Below are positions 1-8,282 of a DNA stretch of 30,103 nt, one piece after another (positions within the stretch are counted from its first letter, which is position 1; each line of letters opens with the position of its first letter). Origin of the DNA: an uncultured Bacteroidota bacterium. Its GTDB lineage: Bacteria > Bacteroidota > Bacteroidia > Chitinophagales > LD1. The position numbers and the translations under genes are program-made. The DNA lies in NCBI GenBank assembly GCA_937894725.1, contig CALAYL010000045.1, forward strand, positions 1 through 30,103. Direction: 5' to 3'. Under the pieces are notes generated by a model, which did no database searches, had not been told where the DNA came from, and was given only the letters and a program-made list of their open reading frames with translations.

Positions 1-59
1 CATTTTACCCCTCTTTAAAACAATTTCTTGTATCCATTGTTTCGTTGAAAAATAATTCA

Positions 60-554
60 ATGAAAACAAAGTGGTTGCTAATTTCGAGTACTATAATTAT
101 GGCTTTATCCCTCTCGCTGAGCAGTTGCAAAAAGGAAACAATGCCGATTAAAAAACCGATTGAGGATTCTACTGGTCAAACAAAGGAATATATATTGATA
201 AACATCTATGGGGCGAAAAACACCAATGGCAAAATGAATATAGCGCTCTATAGTTCGGAGTCAAGTTTTAATGACCCAAATCAAGTGTTTAGAGCTTATT
301 TTATAGATGCTACTACTCGTCCGCTGAGCGTAAAGCTAGATAGCATACCTCCTGGCACTTATGCTTTTGCCGTTTTCCATGATGAAAATAATAATAAAAG
401 TTTAGACAAAAATGCGCTGGGTATTCCTAAAGAGGGTTTTGCTTTTTCAAACAATGCTTTTGGCACATTTGGGCCGCCCAAATATAAAGATGCGAAGTTT
501 GACTTAGCACCACAAAACTATGTGTCTTTTGATATAGATTTGAAATTTTATTGA
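60..554 (+). CDS. DUF2141 family lipoprotein
   Basis: A 164-residue exported protein. The first 22 residues form a lipoprotein signal peptide ending in a Leu-Ser-Ser-Cys lipobox (Cys23), so it is probably lipid-anchored in the envelope. Residues about 45-164 are a DUF2141 domain, recognised by the segments HDENNN, GIPKEGFAFSNNA and FGPP. The biochemical role of this family is not known. A TTG at 45 would add five residues in frame, but the ATG at 60 gives a normal lipoprotein leader and is preferred. The next gene, 13 bases downstream, is a close paralog with an ordinary signal peptide, so the two are probably one transcript and a tandem duplication. The loop DENNNKSLD resembles a calcium-binding loop (Asp/Asn at alternate positions). 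The family call is secure; any function is inference. Confidence 0.85.
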   Translation: MKTKWLLISSTIIMALSLSLSSCKKETMPIKKPIEDSTGQTKEYILINIYGAKNTNGKMNIALYSSESSFNDPNQVFRAYFIDATTRPLSVKLDSIPPGTYAFAVFHDENNNKSLDKNALGIPKEGFAFSNNAFGTFGPPKYKDAKFDLAPQNYVSFDIDLKFY

Positions 555-567
555 TTATTTTTTCATA

Positions 568-1050
568 ATGAAAACGAGTCGTTTTTTTCTTTTTGCTACC
601 CTGGTTTTTTTATCTACCACATTATTTAAAAGCAATGCTCAAAACAACATGGCAAAAAGAATAGCTGAAGAAACCGATAAGCAATCCGTAGAGATTAGCA
701 TCACGGGCTTGAAAAGCAAAAACGGAAAAATACTCATCGCTTTATATAGTAACGAAGATGGGTTTAATAAACCCGAAAAGGTTTTCAAGGAGTATTATGT
801 AGATATAGTCTCGATTCCATTAAAAATCACCTTCAATAATCTCCCTTCGGGCACTTATGCTTTTGCGCTTTTTCATGATGAAAACAACAATCGAGTTTTA
901 GACAAAAACCTTATCGGTATTCCAAAAGAAGGTTTTGCTTTTTCTAACAATGCCTTAGGGCGTTTTGGACCACCATCTTTTGATAAAGCGAAGTTTAGTA
1001 TATCGTCATCCAAGCCAACAACACAAGAGATAAAATTAAAGTTTTACTGA
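568..1050 (+). CDS. DUF2141 family secreted protein (paralog)
   Basis: A 160-residue protein with a cleavable signal peptide (hydrophobic residues about 5-22, likely cut after Ser-Asn-Ala at 22-24) and no lipobox cysteine, so it should be soluble in the periplasm or secreted. Residues about 40-160 are a DUF2141 domain sharing long blocks with its upstream neighbour: GTYAFALFHDENNN, GIPKEGFAFSNNA and FGPPSFDKAKF. The pair looks like a tandem duplication whose copies differ mainly in the N-terminal targeting signal. The function of DUF2141 is unknown. The Asp/Asn-rich loop DENNNRVLD is conserved between the copies and may bind a metal. The ATG at 568 is the natural start because the leader follows it directly. 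Confidence 0.85.
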   Translation: MKTSRFFLFATLVFLSTTLFKSNAQNNMAKRIAEETDKQSVEISITGLKSKNGKILIALYSNEDGFNKPEKVFKEYYVDIVSIPLKITFNNLPSGTYAFALFHDENNNRVLDKNLIGIPKEGFAFSNNALGRFGPPSFDKAKFSISSSKPTTQEIKLKFY

Positions 1051-1120
1051 TCATGCTTTATATCTCTATCTAACATTTGTAGCTGTTTCAGCATAAGCCC
1101 TTCAATTTTATTAAATTTGC

Positions 1121-1152
1121 TTGGTAATAAGCTTCATTATGACATAGCTTTG
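1121..1152 (+). promoter_or_regulatory. Possible Bacteroidota-type promoter before the esterase
   Basis: TTGG at 1121-1124, a 20-base spacer, and TAGCTTTG at 1145-1152. The second box is an exact match to the Bacteroidota -7 consensus TAnnTTTG; the first is a one-mismatch -33 box (consensus TTTG). Transcription would start near 1160, leaving about 70 bases before the esterase ATG at 1232. A second TAnnTTTG match lies at 1112-1119 without a well-spaced -33 box. Such boxes are short and can occur by chance. Confidence 0.3.
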
Positions 1153-1231
1153 AAGGAAAATCACTACCATCTATTTTACAATTGGTGATATTTTGTAATC
1201 GCATTTGTATCCAATTAAAAGAAATCAAGAA

Positions 1232-1894
1232 ATGACAGTGCCCGATAAAATAAACCCCATCTCTCCCCTATCTCACCACCTCACTATTGCCAAAACAGCT
1301 CGCTATTATACCTTAGGTTCGTGGAGTGTGCAGACTAAAACGATATGGATAGTCGTGCATGGATTTGCGCAACGAGCAGCAGATTTTATCAAGGAATTTG
1401 ACTGGCTCGACACGGGTGAAAACTATGTGATAGCACCTGAGGCGCTCAATCGGTTTTATAAGCGTGGCCCAGGCGGAGAAACCGCAGCTACCTGGATGAC
1501 AAAAGATGATAGAGAGGCGGAAATTGAGGATTACATCAATTATCTCAACTCACTCTATGATTTTTGTCTTGAAAGTATAGATTCAAATACGCAAATCAAT
1601 ATACTTGGGTTTTCGCAAGGGGTCACCACTATGTCGCGCTGGATGGTCGGAAATAAACGCAGAGTAGATACGTTGATTTTTTATGCTGGAGAGATAGCAC
1701 ACGAAATAGTTTTAGCAAATAAGCTGGGCGATTTTAATGCAAAAAAGAAGATTTTTTTATTCAGCGAAACAGACCCACTAATTCCTGTAGATAAAGTCAA
1801 GTATTTTGAAAAAGTAGCTAGTCCTTTTGGTATCGAGTTTCGGCAATATACGGGAGGGCATGAGATAGTACGAGCAGCTTTAGCGTCATTGTAG
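1232..1894 (+). CDS. Alpha/beta hydrolase (phospholipase/carboxylesterase-like)
   Basis: A 220-residue cytoplasmic protein with an alpha/beta-hydrolase fold and no signal peptide. The oxyanion-side motif VHGFAQ is at residues 42-47. The nucleophile elbow GFSQG is at 126-130 (Ser128). The acid is probably Asp181 in SETDPLIP and the base His210 in TGGHEI, giving the expected Ser-Asp-His order. Size and motifs fit the phospholipase/carboxylesterase (YpfH-like) group of small esterases; the substrate cannot be read from the sequence. The ATG at 1232 is chosen over an in-frame TTG at 1205 because the extra nine residues look like untranslated leader. It converges on hflX with only four bases between the stop codons and no terminator hairpin there, so the transcripts may overlap. 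Confidence 0.8.
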   Translation: MTVPDKINPISPLSHHLTIAKTARYYTLGSWSVQTKTIWIVVHGFAQRAADFIKEFDWLDTGENYVIAPEALNRFYKRGPGGETAATWMTKDDREAEIEDYINYLNSLYDFCLESIDSNTQINILGFSQGVTTMSRWMVGNKRRVDTLIFYAGEIAHEIVLANKLGDFNAKKKIFLFSETDPLIPVDKVKYFEKVASPFGIEFRQYTGGHEIVRAALASL

Positions 1895-1898
1895 TCTT

Positions 1899-3110
1899 CT
1901 ATTCCTCTACGCTATAATCTTGAAAATAACCAGCTTTGTATGGGTAGCGGGCTAAGTAAAGTTTTTTTACTTTATCAAAAATCAGATGACGTAGATCGGA
2001 GGTGTTGCGGTTTTCGGTAGCCGATACAAAGATGGCATTGCCATTCGTTTTTTCAGACCAATAGTTTTCTAGACTAGTGAGCATTTCTCGTTTTATTTCG
2101 ATAGGCAAAAACTCGTCAAATGTTTTGGCTTCGTACAAGTCCATCTTGTTGAATACGATTATCATAGGCTTGTCTTTTGTGCCAATGTCTTCAAGTATCT
2201 CTTGCACTACCCGCATCTGGTCTTCAAATGCGGGATGCGATATATCGACTACTTGGAGCAAAATATCTGCCTCTATGGCTTCATCGAGTGTAGATTTAAA
2301 ACTTTCAATAAGGTGAGTGGGCAATTTTCGGATAAAACCTACGGTGTCGGATAGTAAAAAAGGTATAGCATTAAAAACAACTTTTCGTACCGTAGTATCG
2401 AGGGTAGCGAAAAGTTTATTTTCGGCAAAAACAGTTTCTTTGGCGAGTAGATTCATCAGAGTCGATTTGCCCACATTAGTATAGCCTACGAGGGCCACAC
2501 GAATCATATCCGCTCTGTTTTTTCGCCTTACTTCATTTTGCTTATCAATATCTTTGAGTTTTTCTTTGAGCAGGGTTATCTTTTTGATAGCAATCCTTCG
2601 GTCGGTTTCTATCTCTTTTTCACCCGCACCTTTCATTCCTATTCCTCCTTTTACTCTATCGAGGTGGGTCCACATGCCCTTTAGTCGAGGCAGCATATAC
2701 TGCATCTGTGCTAGATCTACCTGTGTTTTGGCTTGGAGGGTGCGTGCACGTTGCGCAAAAATGTCGAGAATCAGCATAGACCTATCTACTACTCGGCACT
2801 TGAGCGCTTCTTCCATATTGCGTTGTTTTGAAGGCGAAAGTTCATCATCTACGATTACCAACTCAATGCCATTGGCGATTACATAAGTTGCTACCTCTTC
2901 TAGCTTGCCTTTGCCGAGATAAGTTTTATTGTCGGGATTGGCGAGATTTTGCGTAAATCGTTTTAGCGTTTCGGCTCCAGCAGTATGTGCCAAAAACTCC
3001 AATTCATCTAGGTATTCTTTAGTTTGACTCTCAGATTGACTTTTGACTGCCACAGCTACGAGTACAGCTTTGTATGTGATTCTTTCGGTCGGATTTATGG
3101 TTTCGTGCAT
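1899..3110 (-). CDS. hflX: GTPase HflX
   Basis: A 403-residue GTP-binding protein of the Obg-HflX superfamily. HflX binds the 50S subunit and helps split or rescue stalled ribosomes, notably under heat stress. The N-terminal HflX domain includes the Gly-rich segment YLGKGKLEEV (64-73) and a helical linker around 120-200 with the typical KGGIGMKGAGEKEIETDRR stretch. The G domain shows G1 GYTNVGKS (209-216), G3 DTVG (255-258), G4 NKMD (321-324) and a G5-like SAT (363-365). The length is normal. It is transcribed alone, divergently from the S15-like hydrolase, with a possible promoter in the 175-base gap. The C-terminal extension (about 375-403) is short and ends in acidic residues. Confidence 0.96.
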   Translation of the reverse strand: MHETINPTERITYKAVLVAVAVKSQSESQTKEYLDELEFLAHTAGAETLKRFTQNLANPDNKTYLGKGKLEEVATYVIANGIELVIVDDELSPSKQRNMEEALKCRVVDRSMLILDIFAQRARTLQAKTQVDLAQMQYMLPRLKGMWTHLDRVKGGIGMKGAGEKEIETDRRIAIKKITLLKEKLKDIDKQNEVRRKNRADMIRVALVGYTNVGKSTLMNLLAKETVFAENKLFATLDTTVRKVVFNAIPFLLSDTVGFIRKLPTHLIESFKSTLDEAIEADILLQVVDISHPAFEDQMRVVQEILEDIGTKDKPMIIVFNKMDLYEAKTFDEFLPIEIKREMLTSLENYWSEKTNGNAIFVSATENRNTSDLRHLIFDKVKKLYLARYPYKAGYFQDYSVEE

Positions 3111-3137
3111 GTTGTTTTTTCAATAGAGGATATTGGG

Positions 3138-3170
3138 CAAAATTACTTTAAAGACGAAATTATTTGTAAA
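3138..3170 (-). promoter_or_regulatory. Possible hflX promoter
   Basis: On the minus strand, TTTA (3170-3167), a 21-base spacer and TAATTTTG (3145-3138). The last matches the Bacteroidota -7 consensus TAnnTTTG exactly; the -33 box has one mismatch. Transcription would begin close to 3131, about 20 bases before the hflX ATG. Confidence 0.35.
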
Positions 3171-3189
3171 TATCGCAAAACGTTTTTAC

Positions 3190-3220
3190 TTTCATTTCTA
3201 AAATCAATCAGATAAATTTG
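3190..3220 (+). promoter_or_regulatory. Likely promoter of the S15/CocE-type hydrolase
   Basis: TTTC at 3190-3193, a 19-base spacer and TAAATTTG at 3213-3220. This matches the Bacteroidota promoter pattern (TTTG, 19-21 bases, TAnnTTTG) with one mismatch in the -33 box. The start would be near 3227, giving a leader of about 60 bases before the ATG at 3286. Confidence 0.45.
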
Positions 3221-3285
3221 TAAGATTTTCGATTTTGCAACATTTTTTGTGAAAGGTTTCAAACCACCAAAACTAAAATTTATAG

Positions 3286-6200
3286 ATGAAAAAGATTTTC
3301 TACCTAAGTACTTTTTTACTGAGTGCTAATTTTTTAACGTTAAATGCACAAACTACACTAAATAATGGTCAGCTCGATGACATATCAGAGTTTACGACCA
3401 AGTTTACTGTGCCGCTGGTGATGCCCGATGGCACAAAGTTGTTTACAGACTTTTATGTACCAAGAACACGTGATTCACTTACCGCTAATATTTTGGGCAA
3501 AACGATTGAAATCATACCTAAAGGAGCGCAGATTTTATTTTATGACAGCTTAAATGGAGGAATAAATCCCAATCCTTTTCAACTTCCTACCGTATTTACC
3601 CGCACACCTTACAATAAGGGTAATCCTGAGGAGTATGATGCACTAGGTTCTATCATGGCTATTTTGGGGTATAACTATATGCTTCAAGATATGCGCGGTC
3701 GTTATACTTCGGGCGGCATTTACTTCCCAATGTACAGCGATAGCTGGAACAAAAACGGCTATCATCCAAACTACTCTCATATTTTAGATCCATATCCATT
3801 GACTGACATCCGCAATAGCAATAGACACGAAGACGGATACAATTCGGTAAAACAAATCGCTATTATCGACTCTGCTTATATAGCTGAATTTGGAGATTCA
3901 TTAGCTAAGTCAGTATTTTTGACCTATTACAAAGGCTACCCACACACCAATACTCGCCTCAATAATGGTAGTATCGGTATGTTTGGTGCATCAGCACTTG
4001 GCAATACACAATTGCAGTTGGCATTAGCCCACCGTATCATGGATTCTATACCCCAGCTTAAATGTTTGCTACCCGTGGTGGCTACCTGTGAGCACTATCT
4101 CACTACTGGATATAGCAACGGAGTATTCAGAAATAGGATAGTGACCGGTTGGCTAAAAGGTCAGATTTTCACTGGTACTGACGATGACTTAAACTCAATA
4201 GACGAAGCTACAGGCGCAGGATATAGAGACAACTCTATCCACTCATCTGCAGATTATGATTTACCTAAGCCATACACCGTAAATAGTGTAACGCGCATTG
4301 CGCAAAAAAACAAATTTGAGGCAGCGAATATATCTATTGACCACTTTTCTACGGTGCGTTACCCTTGGTTTTCACAGCCATCTTATACCACAGACCCTAT
4401 GAGTCCAGCGGGTTATTACCCAAATGCTCCAGGAAGAGCGGATATGGATGCTAGTGTAGCCTATGTAGATGCAGATGGGGAGTCAATCAATGGGGTGACT
4501 CAGTTGCCGAGACCAAACTTAAATTATAGCCGATATACAAACCTTCAGACGGGAGTTATGCATCTTACAGGATGGTGGGACATATTTACAGATGGTCAAA
4601 TCAAAACACTTCAATATACACAAGACCATGTGTTGGATTCATTTAAGCGTATCCAAAAAATCATTATAGGGCCTTGGGCTCATCAAACAATCGGTAGCCG
4701 TACTACTGGAGATAGAACTTACCCAAACTCTGTAAACGATATTACCAAAGTAGATTTAGGAAATATTGATTTGAATTCTGTGCCTATCGGACAATTGATT
4801 CAATCAGATTTGATTACTTGGTTTAGATACAACTTGAATCATAATACAGATCAAAGAATCGGTGAGCCGAAGTTTATTATACGAGCAGGGACTAGATGGC
4901 AAGAGTTTATAGTTGGAAAACAGATTAGAATCCCAGCAAATGATTATATCGTAAATTTCCCTACCATGATTAACTTCTTGGCGGGAAAAGGAACACTTAG
5001 CAATATGGATTATGCTGAAAGAGACAACCCAAGCGATACATCTGAAACGATTAGAAGTATTCCCCTTCCTATATCGCTCGGAGGTGGTACTCTTGGATTT
5101 TCAGACTCTATACCAGCATCGGGCATACCCTATACCGATTTTAGAAGCACGCCTACATTTAGATTATATGTAGCTGGTCCAGATGCAGTTGCCGATGCAG
5201 CCGCTGGAGTTTCAGGCAATGAGCAAATAGGAAACTACTGGCTGTCGTCTGAGGTGTTTCCGCCATGTCAGAATATCCGTACTAAGTCGATGTACTTGCA
5301 CGCAGATGGCACCATAAATAACAATGCCCCTACCACAGATGAAGGGTATAGAATTTATGTACATGACCCTAATGATCCTATCGCAACAGTAGGAGGGTCG
5401 AATATGATAGTTCGTGCGCCTGATGGCTCACGCAATAGCCAGGGACAAATGGAATGGACAGATTCAACTAATGCGCCTTATACGATGAATCGCGAAGGCG
5501 TGCTTAGATTTACTAGTGATGCTATCTCAGACTCAATGTCTATCATTGGTATTCCTAGAGTAAAATTTTATGCAAAAACTAACCCTGCAGGCGTTTTAGA
5601 TGGTCAACCTACAAGCACAGATTGGATAGTGCGCATAGGAGATCAGTTTCCTGATGGTAGAATATTTTTTGTGACAGAAGCGGTAGTGAATGCTAGAGCT
5701 CGCGCTTATGCAAAAGCAATTGCTGACAATGTAGAGTCTGCAAGCGATATTATTATCCCATTTGAAAACGTAAAATCTGGTGAAATCTTAGAATATGAAT
5801 TCCAAGGATTGCCAATAGGATATGCATGGGGCAAAGGACATAAAGTAGTCGTATTGGTGAGTAGTTCCAGTTTTACCCGATTTATGGTAAATCCAAATTT
5901 GCCACTAAATGATGGAGAGTTTTTTAGAAGAAACCCAGGCGATGGACAGAGCTATATTTTTAATGGACAAACAATGGCTCCGAGAGTAGCTGTGCAGCGT
6001 ATGCATTTCTCTCCAGATCATGCTACTCAGATTATTTTCCCTACTATCGACAATACCCTTAATGGTTCTTGTGCTGCTTATGTAGCCCCTACGGCTATCA
6101 AAGAAATCAAGCCGTTAGGATTTGAAGTGTCGCTTTATCCAAATCCAAGCTCAGATTTTGTACACCTTTTTGTCAATAAGCCATCAAAAGATGACTACGA

Positions 6201-6363
6201 ATTGATAGTGACAGATGTATTGGGTCATATTGTAGAAACTAGCCACTTTAGTGACAATGCAATGATCAATGTAGCCAACTTCTCTTCAGGCATTTATTTT
6301 GCATCGGTGAGGGATCGCTCAGATAAAGAGGCTAAAATCACAAAGCGATTTGTGAAAAACTAA
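3286..6363 (+). CDS. CocE/NonD-type (peptidase S15 family) hydrolase with T9SS sorting domain
   Basis: A 1025-residue secreted enzyme. A signal peptide covers residues 1-21 (cut after LNA-Gln). Residues about 35-480 form the alpha/beta-hydrolase domain of the CocE/X-Pro dipeptidyl-peptidase class. It contains FTRTPYNKG (104-112), MLQDMRGRY (132-140), the nucleophile elbow GASALG (Ser236), the acid in GWWDIF (Asp432) and the base in GPWAH (His466). Residues about 665-915 match the non-catalytic jelly-roll domain of this family. Residues about 945-1025 are a type A T9SS C-terminal sorting domain (YPNPSSDF, then SSGIYFASV, then KRFVKN), so it should cross the outer membrane by T9SS. The substrate could be a peptide or an ester. 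The residue after the catalytic serine is Ala instead of the usual Tyr or similar. A strong terminator follows and no gene is coupled to it. Confidence 0.9.
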   Translation: MKKIFYLSTFLLSANFLTLNAQTTLNNGQLDDISEFTTKFTVPLVMPDGTKLFTDFYVPRTRDSLTANILGKTIEIIPKGAQILFYDSLNGGINPNPFQLPTVFTRTPYNKGNPEEYDALGSIMAILGYNYMLQDMRGRYTSGGIYFPMYSDSWNKNGYHPNYSHILDPYPLTDIRNSNRHEDGYNSVKQIAIIDSAYIAEFGDSLAKSVFLTYYKGYPHTNTRLNNGSIGMFGASALGNTQLQLALAHRIMDSIPQLKCLLPVVATCEHYLTTGYSNGVFRNRIVTGWLKGQIFTGTDDDLNSIDEATGAGYRDNSIHSSADYDLPKPYTVNSVTRIAQKNKFEAANISIDHFSTVRYPWFSQPSYTTDPMSPAGYYPNAPGRADMDASVAYVDADGESINGVTQLPRPNLNYSRYTNLQTGVMHLTGWWDIFTDGQIKTLQYTQDHVLDSFKRIQKIIIGPWAHQTIGSRTTGDRTYPNSVNDITKVDLGNIDLNSVPIGQLIQSDLITWFRYNLNHNTDQRIGEPKFIIRAGTRWQEFIVGKQIRIPANDYIVNFPTMINFLAGKGTLSNMDYAERDNPSDTSETIRSIPLPISLGGGTLGFSDSIPASGIPYTDFRSTPTFRLYVAGPDAVADAAAGVSGNEQIGNYWLSSEVFPPCQNIRTKSMYLHADGTINNNAPTTDEGYRIYVHDPNDPIATVGGSNMIVRAPDGSRNSQGQMEWTDSTNAPYTMNREGVLRFTSDAISDSMSIIGIPRVKFYAKTNPAGVLDGQPTSTDWIVRIGDQFPDGRIFFVTEAVVNARARAYAKAIADNVESASDIIIPFENVKSGEILEYEFQGLPIGYAWGKGHKVVVLVSSSSFTRFMVNPNLPLNDGEFFRRNPGDGQSYIFNGQTMAPRVAVQRMHFSPDHATQIIFPTIDNTLNGSCAAYVAPTAIKEIKPLGFEVSLYPNPSSDFVHLFVNKPSKDDYELIVTDVLGHIVETSHFSDNAMINVANFSSGIYFASVRDRSDKEAKITKRFVKN

Positions 6364-6380
6364 ACGTAGAAAATCATATA

Positions 6381-6417
6381 AACAAAAATGGCGACTCGAA
6401 AGGTCGCCATTTTTGTT
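6381..6417 (+). terminator. Intrinsic terminator after the S15-like hydrolase
   Basis: A perfect 15-base inverted repeat: AACAAAAATGGCGAC (6381-6395) pairs with GTCGCCATTTTTGTT (6403-6417) around a seven-base loop TCGAAAG. The GC core of the stem (GGCGAC/GTCGCC) is followed by a T-rich run, as in Rho-independent terminators. It lies 18 bases after the hydrolase stop and covers the first in-frame ATG (6388) of the downstream aspS reading frame, which argues against that ATG as the translation start. Confidence 0.9.
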
Positions 6418-6495
6418 TTGCTGCACAGTCGATACACTATAACGATGCAATCAAAAATAATTATACTTGCACATCAATCACATTCAACCTTAAAA

Positions 6496-8268
6496 ATGTA
6501 TAGAAGTCATACTTGTGGAGATTTGCGCCTAGCGCATCAAAATGAATCTGTAACCCTAGCTGGCTGGGTGCAGCGAGTCAGAGATATTGGTCATTTGGTT
6601 TTTATAGATCTCAGAGACAGATATGGAATTACACAGCTTTCTTTTGACCTTGAGTCGAATGCTGCGCTTTGTGAGCGAGCTAAAAAACTGGGACGTGAGT
6701 TTGTGATCCAAGTCAATGGGAAAGTAGTAGAGCGCTCGTCTAAAAATCCCCAACTCGCAACAGGCGAAATAGAAATAGCTGTAGAAGAGTTTACTATTTT
6801 GAACGAGGCAGAAACGCCCCCTTTTACCATCGAAAACGAAACAGATGGCAGCGAAGAGTTACGCTTGAAATATCGCTATCTCGATATCCGCAGACCACAC
6901 CTCAAGGATGTGCTAATCACGAGAGCGAAAATGATAAAAGCAATGCGCGAATATCTTGACGAGAAAGAATTTATAGAGATTGAAACACCCAATCTGATTA
7001 AGTCAACACCCGAGGGTGCGAGAGATTTTTTAGTGCCATCACGTTTGCAGCATGGTCACTTTTATGCCTTACCACAGTCTCCCCAAATCCTGAAACAGCT
7101 ACTCATGGTGGCAGGTATGGATAGATACTATCAAGTGGTGAAATGCTACCGTGATGAAGATTTCAGAGGAGATAGACAGCCTGAGTTTACTCAGCTCGAT
7201 TGCGAAATGAGTTTTGTAGAACAAGAAGATATTTTTCAAACATTTGAAGGCATGGTGAAACATGTTTTCAAAAAAGCGAAAGACATTGATCTAGTCGATT
7301 TTCCTCGATTAACGTATGCAGATGCTATCCGATTGTATGGCTCTGATAAGCCAGACTTACGCTTCGATTGTGCTATTGTAGCCTTGAATGAGAGTATGCC
7401 TTCATCAGATTTTGGAGTGTTTAACACAATACTCGAAAATGGCGGCTTGATAGCTGGCGTAAATGCTAAAGGCTGTGCTGCCTACACTCGCAAGCAAGTA
7501 GATGAGTTGACAGATTTTGTAAAAGCATCGCATCGTGGATTGGGTGGCTTAGTCACCATTCGCTTCAATGAAGATGGTACAGTAAAGTCAAGTATTGATA
7601 AGTTTTTTGACGAAGAGAAATTGCGTGCGATAGGTGCGAAATTTAATGCGGAAAAGGGCGATATGATTTTGATAGCGGCCGATAAAGTGAGCAAAGTCAG
7701 AAAATCATTGGGCGATTTGCGATTAGAATTAGCAAAGCGAGAAAACTGGACAAAGGACAAGCCATGGTCAGTACTTTGGATTGTAGATTTTCCATTGTTT
7801 GAAAAAGACGAGGAGTCTGGGGAAATAATTTTCGTGCATCATCCTTTCTGCTCACCACATCCCGAAGATATGCAATACTTTGACTCAGACCCTACAAAAG
7901 TACGTGCGCAGACCTACGATTTGGTAATGAATGGCAATGAAATATTGTCGGGCTCTATTCGTATTCACCAAAAAGAATTGCAAGATAGAGTGTTTGCAAA
8001 GCTTGGCTTATCTAAGGAAGAAATGGATGCAAAGTTTGGCTTTATGCTCAATGCCTTTAGATATGGAGCGCCACCGCACGGAGGTTGTGCATTTGGGCTG
8101 GATAGATGGGTGATGTTGCTCACAGGAGGCGAGTCAATTCGCGATGCTATGGCATTCCCGAAAGCCTCTAATGGCAAGGATTTGATGATGGATGCGCCAG
8201 CTTTGGTGGATCCATCACAGTTGTTAGAACTGGGTGTAGCTACAATTCAAATTGATTCAAAAAAATAA
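6496..8268 (+). CDS. aspS: Aspartyl-tRNA synthetase
   Basis: A 590-residue class II synthetase that charges tRNA-Asp. The N-terminal OB-fold anticodon-binding domain (about 1-110) carries GWVQRVRDIGHLVFIDLRDR. The catalytic core shows motif 2 around residues 217-238 (YRDEDFRGDRQPEFTQLD) and motif 3 at 524-545 (GAPPHGGCAFGLDRW). A GAD-type insertion lies between them (about 290-410), which marks the bacterial form. The length is normal for bacterial AspRS. The reading frame is open from 6388, but its first ATG lies inside the terminator stem. The ATG at 6496 gives the standard N-terminus (MYRSHTCGDL) and is chosen. The next gene follows after 14 bases, suggesting one transcript with the scramblase-like protein and tag. 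Confidence 0.97.
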   Translation: MYRSHTCGDLRLAHQNESVTLAGWVQRVRDIGHLVFIDLRDRYGITQLSFDLESNAALCERAKKLGREFVIQVNGKVVERSSKNPQLATGEIEIAVEEFTILNEAETPPFTIENETDGSEELRLKYRYLDIRRPHLKDVLITRAKMIKAMREYLDEKEFIEIETPNLIKSTPEGARDFLVPSRLQHGHFYALPQSPQILKQLLMVAGMDRYYQVVKCYRDEDFRGDRQPEFTQLDCEMSFVEQEDIFQTFEGMVKHVFKKAKDIDLVDFPRLTYADAIRLYGSDKPDLRFDCAIVALNESMPSSDFGVFNTILENGGLIAGVNAKGCAAYTRKQVDELTDFVKASHRGLGGLVTIRFNEDGTVKSSIDKFFDEEKLRAIGAKFNAEKGDMILIAADKVSKVRKSLGDLRLELAKRENWTKDKPWSVLWIVDFPLFEKDEESGEIIFVHHPFCSPHPEDMQYFDSDPTKVRAQTYDLVMNGNEILSGSIRIHQKELQDRVFAKLGLSKEEMDAKFGFMLNAFRYGAPPHGGCAFGLDRWVMLLTGGESIRDAMAFPKASNGKDLMMDAPALVDPSQLLELGVATIQIDSKK

Positions 8269-8282
8269 AAAATAATACCAAT

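Noticed and set aside
2554..2886. Open frame of 110 codons on the plus strand inside hflX
   Set aside because: It is antisense to a conserved GTPase gene and its product shows no domain; it is a shadow of the real gene.
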